Of a stretch of DNA of 26,311 nt, positions 18,757 through 26,311 are shown one piece after another. The translations under genes were made by a program, and so were the position numbers. Under the pieces are notes generated by a model that was given only the letters and a program-made list of their open reading frames with translations, was not told where the DNA came from and did not search any database. The stretch is taken from contig JADRCO010000798.1 of the NCBI GenBank assembly GCA_021464525.1, positions 1 to 26,311 of the forward strand. The letters are read 5' to 3'. Source of the stretch: Rhizophagus sp. LPA8_4_AMF (lineage: Eukaryota; Glomeromycota; Glomeromycetes; Glomerales; Glomeraceae). Each line of letters opens with the position of its first letter. The stretch's first letter is position 1.

Positions 18757-18851
18757 TCACATTATTTATCGAAAATTGATTTTATGGCTAAGATTACATA
18801 ATTTATTATCAAAAAGCTTGAAGAAAATCGAACATACTGTAAAGATTTTAG

Positions 18852-18989
18852 ATTGAATTCGAGTGTGTCCGGAAATATCGAAGATTTAAAGAATTTCGTG
18901 ATGAGATGGAGCGTCTCCATGAAGCGAAATATGGGCAAAATATGGAGCTAGTTGAATCTGATCAAGAGAAAGTGACAAAATTTTTTTGA
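18852..18989 (+). other. 45-codon charged open frame, possible relic
   Basis: From after TAG to TGA 18987-18989: ECVRKYRRFKEFRDEMERLH, then EAKYGQNMELVESDQEKVTK. The strongly charged pattern suggests a helix or coiled coil. It lies about 100 bases past the preceding relic on the same strand but in another frame, so both may derive from one gene. Confidence 0.3.
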
Positions 18990-19094
18990 TTTTTGTATTT
19001 ATACTTTATTTGTCTTCAAAATTCATAACTCATAAGTCAATTTAGTTTTAAAACAATTTTTTTTACCAAATAATGATTGTGAGAATAGATATAA

Positions 19095-19212
19095 CATATT
19101 TTAGTATTAGATGAAGATTCAACCTACTATTTGATAATGCGAGCTTTGGAGGAGTTTGATAATTCCAATATGATAATAGCACTTACGACAGATAATGATT
19201 CTGCCATGACAG
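19095..19212 (+). mobile_element. Probable hAT transposase fragment
   Basis: The plus-strand frame gives LVLDEDSTYYLIMRALEEFD, then NSNMIIALTTDNDSAMTAC. The block I-x-A-[LI]-T-T-D-N-[AD]-S with a preceding L-x-E-[FW] helix matches the segment around a catalytic Asp in hAT transposases. The match ends at about 19212, exactly where the opposite strand starts to match a gypsy integrase. Only some 40 residues are left, opening after TAA 19092-19094, so this is a truncated relic. The motif is short, and a chance match cannot be fully excluded. Confidence 0.5.
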
Positions 19213-19430
19213 CTTGCGTAGAATGTTTACTAGTTCGATATGCGAAAAGTACTGGCGCAATATATTTGTCCCATTCATTAGTTTGCTTTACCAGCTTGGA
19301 TAAAGATTCACACAAGGTACGGTTGAATCGTTCAACTAGTCCATTAGTTTGAGGGTGATAGGGAGTTGAAAAGACGTGTTTAATCCCAAATTTTTCTAAG
19401 AGCTTCTCTGAAGGCTGTACTTCTATTAAA
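19210..19430 (-). mobile_element. Ty3/gypsy integrase core fragment
   Basis: The minus-strand frame, open from 19462 to the TAG at 19127-19129, contains LLEKFGIKHVFSTPYHPQTN, then GLVERFNRTLCESLSKL and WDKYIAPVLFAYRTSKHST. These are diagnostic of the retroviral-type integrase catalytic core in Ty3/gypsy polyproteins: the H/Y-HPQTNG-x-x-E-R-x-N block holds the catalytic Glu (codon 19331-19333), followed by the W...F-A-Y-[RN] strand. The two catalytic Asp residues would lie upstream and are missing, as is the usual continuation after KHST. Both ends are abrupt: about 19415 upstream and about 19212 downstream, where hAT-like sequence begins in the opposite direction. No LTR is visible nearby. 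A dead fragment. Confidence 0.88.
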
Positions 19431-19469
19431 CCAAATTTAACACTTATTATGTGGTAAAAATGTTAGCAA

Positions 19470-20542
19470 AATATATATATATATCGTCAGTATAATAATT
19501 TTTTATTAAGAAATTTTATCATGTTTTTATAAGGAACAATTCTTTATTACATCGTAACCTAATTAATGTCTGCATACGATACTGATTAATATAAAAATGT
19601 AGCTGTAATTAAACTAGTAGAATTTGAAGCGAGAAATTTGTTAAGTTTTAAAAGAAGGTAATATTGATTAACTGATAATGTAAGCAAAATAAGAATTATA
19701 ATTGCAATAATTTATACGTTTATATTTGTTTTTTACATTTATTCATTTACGCATCTTTGGATTCTTTTTATTTTATGATGCTGTTAAGCTAAATTTAATT
19801 TTGCTATGATTTAGTTCATATAATATCAGCGAGATAAACTCTTTATCTTCTGATAAAGCCATTATTCGATATATATTTATAAGGCAACTTCCTTTGTGAA
19901 TTATATAATCGTGACTGAATAGTAACACTATTATTAATTAACCTATCACAGAGATATGCTAGCACTTTCTTTGTACTGCCAATATTTTCACTTCCCAAAC
20001 AGTTCACTTTTTTATTATAATAATAATCAATAAAAAAATTTATTAATCTTTTTTTAATACTTAAACTATAAAAATATATGACAATATAGAGATGAAAATT
20101 TTCTACATGTAACTTGTTCGCTCCCCAAAAAAAGAAAAAAAAAAGTTTTTCCTAATTGACTAATTTCTCTTCACCAAACTTCATTATCAATAATTTTACA
20201 GACATCAAGTAGAAAAACTTTGCTATTTTTTGGTTCATTTCTTTATCGTAATGGTAGATTTGTACTTTTGTATTATCATAAATTTACATCTAAAGATCGT
20301 GAAAGAAGAGTTAGTTTTGGTTAACTGAAACTTTTAAATTATTTTAAACTATTTGTAAATACCTTTGAAGCAGCTCTTATTCGTAATAAACCGAAATAAC
20401 AGCAGTAATTAGAATACTAACAAAGAAGAAGTAATCGGGTAATCTTGTAATTTAACACAGATAATGATCGAATCAAAATTATAATTACGTAATTACGTAA
20501 AATATTTAAATAAATCCAAAATTCATTAATTTACCTTGCAGC
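19470..20542. other. Long AT-rich gap
   Basis: An (AT)n run at about 19470-19484 follows the integrase fragment. No frame or element end can be supported in the rest. Two overlapping ATTACGTA motifs occur near 20486-20500. Confidence 0.4.
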
Positions 20543-20754
20543 TTAAATTAGGGACGCAGAATCAATTCTCACTCTTCCTCGTACTAAAACTTGTTCAGCA
20601 AAAGTAATTAAAACTGATCCCATAGTCTCTTGCTTTTTAACATCCTTCACTGTAACCCAAATGCATCTTTTTGTGTGACATCAATTAAAGTATTATTAAT
20701 ACTATTAATATTTTCTGATGCGTATTCAAAATACGATCTACTAATACTTTGCGG
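20543..20754 (-). pseudogene. Frameshifted coding relic, unknown
   Basis: The first frame, open from 20754, reads SYFEYASENINSINNTLIDV, TQKDAFGLQ and stops at TGA 20647-20649. The second, overlapping frame from 20680 reads IWVTVKDVKKQETMGSVLIT, FAEQVLVRGRVRIDSASLI and ends at TAA 20543-20545. A single frameshift within the overlap would join them into one protein C-terminus of about 65-70 residues. The composition (Val, Arg, Gly, Thr, Glu) is far from random AT-rich translation. The family is not recognised. Confidence 0.42.
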
Positions 20755-20913
20755 CTAGCTGCTAGTTGATTTCAATCAAGGATTTAAAATTAATCGTTTT
20801 TACCTAATCTAAATAACACCCATTTATCTATAGTAGAATAAAACACTAAAGTTACCATTGTGCACTTTCTTTTTTAGAAGTTGACCGCATGTAATTTTTT
20901 TTTTTAGGATTTG

Positions 20914-21102
20914 ATGTTATTGCTACAAAGTCATCGGATTTTCCTTTCAGGATTAAGTCCAAATTATAAAAACGTTAATTTATTTATTCATTTAAATTAT
21001 AAAACCAATATTTTTGAAAGAAACATACCATGTGATAAAGAAGGGAAAACTCTTTCAATTTGGTCTTTTCTTCATTTCTTTATTCCAATTCTTTTATCTT
21101 AA
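20914..21102 (+). other. 62-codon ATG frame after a splice-acceptor-like site, doubtful
   Basis: It follows a strong T(11)AG acceptor-like tract ending near 20907. The frame reads MLLLQSHRIFLSGLSPNYKN and ends in a hydrophobic tail (LSIWSFLHFFIPILLS). A second frame in the first 60 bases is equally plausible (FDVIATKSSDFPFRIKSK). Probably a relic exon, but the frame is not settled. Confidence 0.22.
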
Positions 21103-21254
21103 TCTTCAGTATACTTTTTATTTAAGAGAAATTATCTTTCATTTGTATTAATAATTTAGCTTTACGATATTGGCGTAATATATTAATTATAATTAATTTA
21201 TTTTTCATCCAAAACAGTAATATACTCGGGAAGAGGATGTTTAGAGGTGGTATC

Positions 21255-21380
21255 ATGAATAAAGAGTACGTGAAGAAATTAGAAAAAAAAAAATTTCAAT
21301 ATGATTCTCTTATGCAATATATATCATCAATAAAAATTTTGCACTCACATGATCTTTTAAGTGTGGCGTTTTGGCATTAA
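21255..21380 (+). other. 41-codon ATG frame, doubtful
   Basis: MNKEYVKKLEKKKFQYDSLM, then QYISSIKILHSHDLL, to TAA 21378-21380. The frame runs into the inverted-repeat element starting at 21333, so its end is set by that element. Low confidence. Confidence 0.18.
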
Positions 21381-21479
21381 GAGGCAAAGTAAGTGACGAA
21401 TAATATGTGTACAAATAAGATTCACTGACCGCGAGAGGTGTGACGAATATTTTACAATAATCACGTGAGTGAAAATTTT
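21333..21479. mobile_element. Short inverted-repeat element (about 147 bp)
   Basis: The left arm AAAATTTTGCACTCACATGA (21333-21352) and the reverse complement of the right arm (AAAATTTTCACTCACGTGAT, 21479-21460) match apart from one indel and one or two substitutions. The arms carry a TCACRTGA core that recurs near the window's right end. Size and ends fit a MITE, but no target duplication is clear in the AT-rich flanks. Minus-strand frames here arise from the element and are not taken as genes. Confidence 0.5.
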
Positions 21480-21482
21480 GTA

Positions 21483-22001
21483 TGGTTCTTGGACTAGATG
21501 AGCCCGACTGAGTATTAGGAACACCCAACTATTAAATATGTAATTTAACATGATATTAATACTAATGCGCATTTATTCCATCTTCGAACATATATGTGAA
21601 AAAAGGAGATAATAAAATCACCGATCCAACCTCGGAATTTATCGTACGACATGTAAAGAGGTTTCTTTGTCACTAAATGAATCTTAAATAGGCCGTGAAA
21701 GGAGAGAGTTTGTCATTTCTTATCGACATTAGTAATAAATTTCACTTTGTAATCTACACAGTTAGCCAGTTAACCAACTTTTGCATTGCATAGAGATCAC
21801 TATACCAAAAGGAATCAAAAATCAAAAATTTTCATATTCATGTTTAAAGTTCTCTTAACATGCGATACCTCATGTCACAGTTTGATCTGACAATGTCCAA
21901 TTCCTACAATTAGACATTTGGACGTTATTAACGTTAAATTGAGTTTGCAGTTTATGCTTTAATAATTCGAGGCTCGTTAATTTGTTTATATTGCGTTTTA
22001 G
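21483..22001. other. Gap without a supported gene
   Basis: AT-rich. It ends in a TTTTAG acceptor-like site at 21996-22001, directly before the frame at 22002. Confidence 0.35.
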
Positions 22002-22028
22002 TGGCACCTTAATCAAATTAATGTCTCA

Positions 22029-22343
22029 ATGGGAGAATTTTCTTCAACAGAAATTTCTAATTTGTCGAATTCAGAATCTTTCCCATGCATGATTCGCAAA
22101 CAACATTTTGGTTATACTGTATGTTCATCTAAATGTGAACGTATTATGCGAATTTATAATCAGAATTGCTCAATAATAGCGAAAATTTATTAGTCAGTTT
22201 TCCAAAGAATAATATTGTCAATTAATTTTCGTAGAAATAAGCAGTATTTATTGATGTTTCACAAGCGTTACAATCTGTCAGAAAATAAAATTGCTATTAT
22301 TAACTATATGATTGAGAATTTCTTTGCGTATCAGCAAAATTAA
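22029..22343 (+). pseudogene. 105-codon frame with a single TAG, unknown
   Basis: ATG 22029 starts MGEFSSTEISNLSNSESFPC, then RKQHFGYTVCSSKCERIMRI, to TAG 22191-22193. The same frame goes on without another stop (FRRNKQYLLMFHKRYNLSEN, then KIAIINYMIENFFAYQQN) to TAA 22341-22343. The frame is open upstream to 22002. So long a frame with one stop is unlikely by chance here. Three Cys residues (one before, two in TVCSSKC) might bind metal. It may be a recent nonsense mutant, a readthrough gene, or a gene with a short intron over the TAG, though no good donor is seen. It is tail-to-tail with the GTPase gene, 20 bases apart. Confidence 0.42.
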
Positions 22344-22379
22344 GCGCATTTAACTGACACTATTTATGTTAATTTTGCT
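22333..22379. terminator. Inverted repeat at convergent 3' ends
   Basis: AGCAAAATTAA (22333-22343) and TTAATTTTGCT (22369-22379) are perfect 11-base arms with a 25-base loop. The left arm contains the stop of the plus-strand frame, the right arm the last codons of the GTPase gene. It could form a hairpin in either transcript and aid 3' end formation; the AT-rich arms make this a weak structure, and chance is possible. Confidence 0.35.
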
Positions 22380-23845
22380 ATTTCCTCTTTACACCGCTTA
22401 ATAGTTTCATATAACTCATTTAGTTGTTGTTGTTTTTCTTCTAAAACTTTTAACCCTTCTCTAAAATCTTTAATTGTTGTTTCCATATCACTCAAAGAAT
22501 TCCGGTTTTTAATTTCTTCATGATCCCGATACATACAATAAAATGATAAAGGAGAAGGCACAAGTTTACAAATACCTTCTATAGTAGCTCTTGCTGTTTG
22601 TTGACTAGTAGAATATTTAGTTTTTTCGTTTTTATTTAAGTCCACATCAGGTTCAATTTCTTTTCCCAGAATTTGATTCATCACATTCTCAATCACTTCA
22701 ATTTTATTTCTGTCAATATTCTGTTTTCTATATTCTGAAATCACGAATCGAGGACGGATTTCTTTCGATTTATTAATGTGGTTTCTCAACTCTTCTTGTA
22801 AGTTTCCTAATTTTTCGCATTTTTCTTTGTCTGTCACAAGGCTTTTCTCGAATGATTTGTATGCTTCATTTTCCTTTAAAATTGCAGAACCATCAGTAGT
22901 AGCAGCACCCAGAAAACCGATAGTCGATAGTGCTAAACCTGGCACTATAAGAGGTGGGAACCATATTCCCGAGATTGATAAACCTTTACCAAGTAACATG
23001 GTAGAATGACTTAAAACGCTATTTTTAAATCGATCTTCCATATATTTTTTTACATCTTCTAAGCGCTTTTCGATATTTTCGACTATTACTCTTCGTTCAG
23101 GGATGAATTCTCCTAAATAGTTGATGTTGATTTTACAATAAAGATCAATATTCTCAACTGCTTCAATAGTATCTTTAATAATTAAATTGAACTCATCAAG
23201 CATTTTAAGAAATTTTTTAAGCGGCTCAGGTTGGTAAACTTCTTGACAGGTTTTCAAGTGGTTTAATAATACTTCGCGAGATGCTTCTCGTGAAACTCTT
23301 GCCCCTTGCTTTAAATAACCTTTTATCGGTGGGTTGTCAACGTAAATAATCTCAGTTGAAGCAAGCGGCATTGAAAATTTTCTAATTTCCTGTTGAAATC
23401 CTTGACGATTCCTTTCACAGGCCTCTTCATCTTCAAATTCAGTAAAACCAGTGAAGACAATAGTTGTGTAATCAGTTACACGATCATCAAAAATAACATT
23501 TCTTAGTAAATTAAAAGCTTCAACTTCCTCTTTGGTAAAACGGCCATTAGTCAGGAATAATATTCGATTTAAACCCTCACTAAGAATATCAGTTATGTCT
23601 TTTAATTTACTTAATATTTCTTCTGTTGATTTGATAGAAATTCCGATTCCTACAGTATCAATAATCCGATATTTTATTTTTTCATGTTCAAATTCCTTAG
23701 TTTTTGTGTTGCTAGTTCCATTAATTCGATCCGTGCTTTCCTCAAATTCGTTAGTTCCAGTTAAGACATTTGCTAAAGTAGACTTTCCTTTACCAGCATT
23801 GCCTATTAATAATATATTTCTAATTTTTGTCATATTATTTATCAT
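22364..23845 (-). CDS. AIG1/GIMAP-like GTPase
   Basis: Single-exon gene of 493 residues. The G domain lies at about 8-200. The P-loop GNAGKGKST is at 15-23, a Thr/Ser-rich switch I at about 43-49, DTVG (G3) at 63-66, and the strand TIVFTGFTEFEDEE at 128-141 replaces the usual NKxD, as in AIG1/GIMAP (paraseptin) proteins, which have diverged G4 motifs. IIYVDNPP (166-173) fits the AIG1 G5 region. Helical Lys/Glu-rich sequence follows. A hydrophobic Gly/Pro-rich segment (about 282-318, ISGIWFPPLIVPGLALSTIG) could insert in a membrane or pack a hairpin. Coiled-coil regions lie at about 325-365 and 445-490. These proteins oligomerise on membranes after GTP binding and act in immunity or vesicle traffic in plants and animals; the fungal role is unknown. 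ATG 23845 is first in frame; Met5 is an alternative. The continuous frame argues that it is functional. Confidence 0.9.
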   Translation of the reverse strand: MINNMTKIRNILLIGNAGKGKSTLANVLTGTNEFEESTDRINGTSNTKTKEFEHEKIKYRIIDTVGIGISIKSTEEILSKLKDITDILSEGLNRILFLTNGRFTKEEVEAFNLLRNVIFDDRVTDYTTIVFTGFTEFEDEEACERNRQGFQQEIRKFSMPLASTEIIYVDNPPIKGYLKQGARVSREASREVLLNHLKTCQEVYQPEPLKKFLKMLDEFNLIIKDTIEAVENIDLYCKININYLGEFIPERRVIVENIEKRLEDVKKYMEDRFKNSVLSHSTMLLGKGLSISGIWFPPLIVPGLALSTIGFLGAATTDGSAILKENEAYKSFEKSLVTDKEKCEKLGNLQEELRNHINKSKEIRPRFVISEYRKQNIDRNKIEVIENVMNQILGKEIEPDVDLNKNEKTKYSTSQQTARATIEGICKLVPSPLSFYCMYRDHEEIKNRNSLSDMETTIKDFREGLKVLEEKQQQLNELYETIKRCKEEIAKLT

Positions 23846-23943
23846 ATTTTTTATTAATGCTAAGTGTCAAATTGCTTAGTTAATTTTTTCGATGATTCTC
23901 CTTTAACAGTTAAATGGACTGTATAAATAACAAGTGAATAACT
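23846..23943. promoter_or_regulatory. 98-bp divergent spacer upstream of the GTPase gene
   Basis: It separates the GTPase start codon from the opposite-facing ATG at 23944. If both are real, it serves as a shared promoter. No clear TATA box or other site stands out. Confidence 0.25.
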
Positions 23944-24132
23944 ATGTACTACGATTTCAGAAATCCAATCTTACAAGCTTATGAACACACATTTTCACGT
24001 GAAAGGAAAATTCGGTATTCAGAAGCAGGTGAAAATCGTCCAAGGGAAAAAATAATATTAGACACTTACCTGAAATTAGGTCACAAAGACATACAGTATT
24101 GGAAATTCAATGACCATCACTCCGAATTATAA
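23944..24132 (+). CDS. Small hypothetical protein, 62 residues
   Basis: ATG 23944 to TAA 24130-24132. The peptide is well mixed and charged (YDFRNPILQAYEHTFSRERK, then YSEAGENRPREKIILDTYLK), with a His-rich tail (WKFNDHHSEL). Codon composition is clearly better than the flanking DNA. It is divergent from the GTPase gene. On the opposite strand the same DNA holds a CTAATTTCAG|GTAAGT sequence, with acceptor- and donor-like parts abutting, so minus-strand use as upstream sequence of the GTPase gene is another option. The family is not recognised; it might be one exon of a larger gene. Confidence 0.4.
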   Translation: MYYDFRNPILQAYEHTFSRERKIRYSEAGENRPREKIILDTYLKLGHKDIQYWKFNDHHSEL

Positions 24133-25400
24133 TAATGTTGCAGCTAAATTCCGTATGGCCTTGATGAACATTTTCCTAACAAATTATTTTAGTTAAATTA
24201 TGGTTAATGGATCGTCAATTTTACTGCGGAATTGTTGTATGACCTTTATCCCATAATTTATCATTTTTCTATAAATTAGATGACAGTTTTATTTGTTGAT
24301 CACTATCACTTGTGTTCGAATTTTTGTGTTCGAACTATTATGATAGCCATTTATAGTCTAGCCAATGTGTCTGACTCCTTAACTCTTAATGCTTCTTAGG
24401 AAGAGTATATGGTCTATTGATGCATTATTACATATATTGCATTTTAACTTCCAAAGTGCTTCTTATGAAGAGTTTTGAGTTTATTAGTATTTTAAACATT
24501 TTCTAGACTAAACGCGGTGTTTATATAATATATACGGGTGATTTGTTTAAGCGGGTTGGGTTGTTGTAAAGTGAAAAGTGATTATGTACTGTAAATTTTG
24601 ATGTATGCTACGGATCGGAGGTAACCATCCAATTTAAGCGATAAGACAAAGAAATCGTCGAAGTCTAAGCAGTTTTAGTTAACTGACATGTTCAAATATG
24701 TAATACTGTATTTAATTTTATTAGCAAATAAATGATAAGTTTTAAATAAATAACTCTTCAAAAATGATAATTACTGTATTTTACTGGCCTTTCGGATGAG
24801 ACCGTATTGAATTGTGGCAAAAATTTCATGTTGCAAATAAACAAGCAAAAAATTTTAGGATTTTGAAAAAGCTTTTATATAATTGATGTAGCTAGTAACA
24901 TTTACTATTAATTTTAAATATTTCTCAAAGTAAAATTATAATAATGTTGGTCAGTGTTTAAGTAAAAAAAAAATATTATTTTGGTTAATATTAAAATATT
25001 TATTCTACTTTTAATACTTTGGCTATATGTTTTTTATTTATGTTTTTTAAATGAATAATATGTAATACGAAAATGTCAAAATAATACCTAGACTTAGTTT
25101 TTCAGTTCTACTTTTTTTTGATTCTTAAATAAAGTTTCTTTGTAGTCTCTACTCACTTCGAGATATAAAATAAAAAACTCTTCTGCGCAGTAGTACAATT
25201 GATTTGGTAATCAATAATAAAATCAAAAAAAGTCTTTCTCGTTCCACATAAAAGATCGCATGTATAGGATAATATTTCGCTTATAAAGTTACTCACCCAA
25301 AAGAAAAATATTATCCCCACTTGTTTTACATGGAAAATATTATTTCCTACTCATAAATATTATCTTTGCTCATTGTTTCACACGAAAAATAATGGCTCGC
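24133..25400. other. Long AT-rich gap with short direct repeats
   Basis: TTGTGTTCGAA is repeated at 24310-24320 and 24324-24334. A loose 75-base direct repeat occurs near 24389 and 24464 (TGCTTCTTA-GAAGAGT). Near 25300-25395 the motif AAAATATTAT recurs with C-rich flanks. No gene is seen. Confidence 0.35.
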
Positions 25401-25625
25401 ACTATAACTATGGATTAATAGAGAGGATGTCATTTATGAAGAGGATCTTATTGAGGTATTTTTATACGAGTATTTAGAGTAATCATGATAATAATAATAA
25501 AATATTAGAAAATATTTTTATAATCAAGTGATTGTGAAGAAGACAATAATAAAGAGAATAAGTTGGTTTTAAAGCGAACGTGAACTTGCTTTAAGAGAAC
25601 GTGCAGCAAGGAGCATCGATTGAAA
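25400..25625 (+). pseudogene. Short coding-like relics
   Basis: Around 25411-25482 a frame reads WINREDVIYEEDLIEVFLYE before TAA. Around 25577-25621 another reads SERELALRERAARSID before TGA. The second is an Arg/Glu/Ala helix of the sort seen in C-terminal regions of Myb/SANT-like proteins of these fungi. Both are too short to name. Confidence 0.22.
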
Positions 25626-26311
25626 TTGGCTAATCAGGAATAATATTAATTATTATATTATTTTTTTTTTATAGTTAATAGTGCATTTTATTAATACTCT
25701 ATAATCAATCAGATTACATTGAATATTATATAAAAATATCTAGAAGTAAACTTAATAAAAAATAAAGTAAACCTCTATAATTAACCGATGAAATAATATT
25801 AATTAAAGATTTTAATAAAAAATTCATAATAAAAGTTTTCTTTTATACTCTTCAATTTTAACTTAATATGGCAGTTGAGTATAAATTATAAATTCATGTT
25901 TGTTCTTCTGAATTTTGATATTGTTATTTTATATAATTGCTAAATAAAAAAATATAAATACAATACTTTTTTCGTTTGATAATATACAGTTGAGTATCTC
26001 AATTTCGATTTCAAACCATACAATACTTTTTTGGTTACTTTTCGTCTTACCGACTATATTTTTTTGACAATCATTTACACAAGTACCTCGGTAATGATGA
26101 AATTGTATGAGGTAGATCAGTCACAGTAATCATGTGACAGGGAATGATCACATTAAGCCGCAGTAGTAAGGTGATTCTCGCGATTACGTGATCTTTGATG
26201 ATCATATCCAAAAATGGAGGACGTCTAAAGCAGGGCAAATCACGTGACTTCGAAAAAAATTGTTTTTCCTAAATAAATCTTTTCACCATATATACAACCA
26301 TTCTAAATATA
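25626..26311. other. Window end: AT-rich gap with a TCACGTGA-motif cluster
   Basis: AT-rich to about 26090. The last 200 bases are more balanced and carry TAATCATGTGACAG (26127-26140), GATTACGTGATC (26182-26193) and AAATCACGTGACTT (26237-26250). These E-box-like cores resemble the arms of the element at 21333-21479. A dispersed repeat or a regulatory cluster of a gene beyond the window end are both possible. Confidence 0.35.

Noticed and set aside
21310..21572. Two overlapping minus-strand frames of about 70 codons
   Set aside because: Both run through the inverted-repeat element and overlap each other; no evidence for either.
22776..23009. 77-codon plus-strand frame
   Set aside because: Antisense shadow inside the GTPase gene.
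23532..23879. 115-codon plus-strand frame
   Set aside because: Antisense to the GTP-binding region of the GTPase gene; it exists because of that gene's codon use.
1..26311. tRNA or rRNA genes
   Set aside because: I looked for GC-balanced cloverleaf-like stretches with GTTCRAnYC arms; the few GC-balanced islands (11370-11560, 15290-15400) do not fold into one by eye. A dedicated tRNA scan would settle this.

Overview
This window looks like nuclear DNA of a filamentous, basal-lineage fungus. The best guess is an arbuscular mycorrhizal fungus of the Rhizophagus/Glomeraceae type; that is an inference from gene content, since no rRNA or mitochondrial marker is present. The sequence is strongly AT-rich and full of poly-A/T runs and (AT)n tracts. 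Introns are short with GT..AG ends. No bacterial operons, ribosome binding sites, rRNA or tRNA genes were seen. The protein families that can be recognised are a Crinkler-type effector relic, a GRF zinc finger with coiled coil, an AIG1/GIMAP-like GTPase, and Ty3/gypsy, non-LTR and hAT transposon pieces.

Only two genes look intact, both on the minus strand. One is a two-exon gene (4828-5945) for a GRF-type zinc-finger protein with N-terminal tandem repeats and a C-terminal coiled coil. The other is a single-exon 493-residue AIG1/septin-like GTPase (22364-23845). Nearly everything else is repeats, transposon fragments and decayed coding sequence in which coherent peptide stretches hop between frames.

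Layout: 275-753, relics of unknown genes, one resembling a retrotransposon ORF1; 1271-2012, a frameshifted Crinkler-type pseudogene and coding-like debris; 2238-2442, a broken Myb/SANT-like fragment; 2528-2865, a clean hAT-type MITE with perfect 8-bp target duplications; 2880-4213, small unrecognised frames; 4828-5945, the GRF gene; 6429-7407, two unassigned open frames; about 8480-11330, a degenerate tandem array with splice-donor-like boxes, holding a captured RNase H fragment; 11328-15455, several relics; about 14655-14985, a small tandem repeat; about 15826-15960, a palindrome-rich possible MITE end; 17554-18989, more relics; 19095-19430, a head-on chimera of hAT-like and gypsy integrase fragments; 20543-20754, another relic; 21333-21479, a short inverted-repeat element; 22029-22343, a 105-codon frame with one internal TAG lying tail-to-tail with the GTPase gene.

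No pathway or operon links these genes. The window reads as a gene-poor, transposon-rich accessory compartment in which effector-like and GTPase genes sit among decaying repeats. Calls below about 0.4 confidence rest on codon-level coherence in AT-rich DNA, where stop codons are frequent, and not on family recognition.
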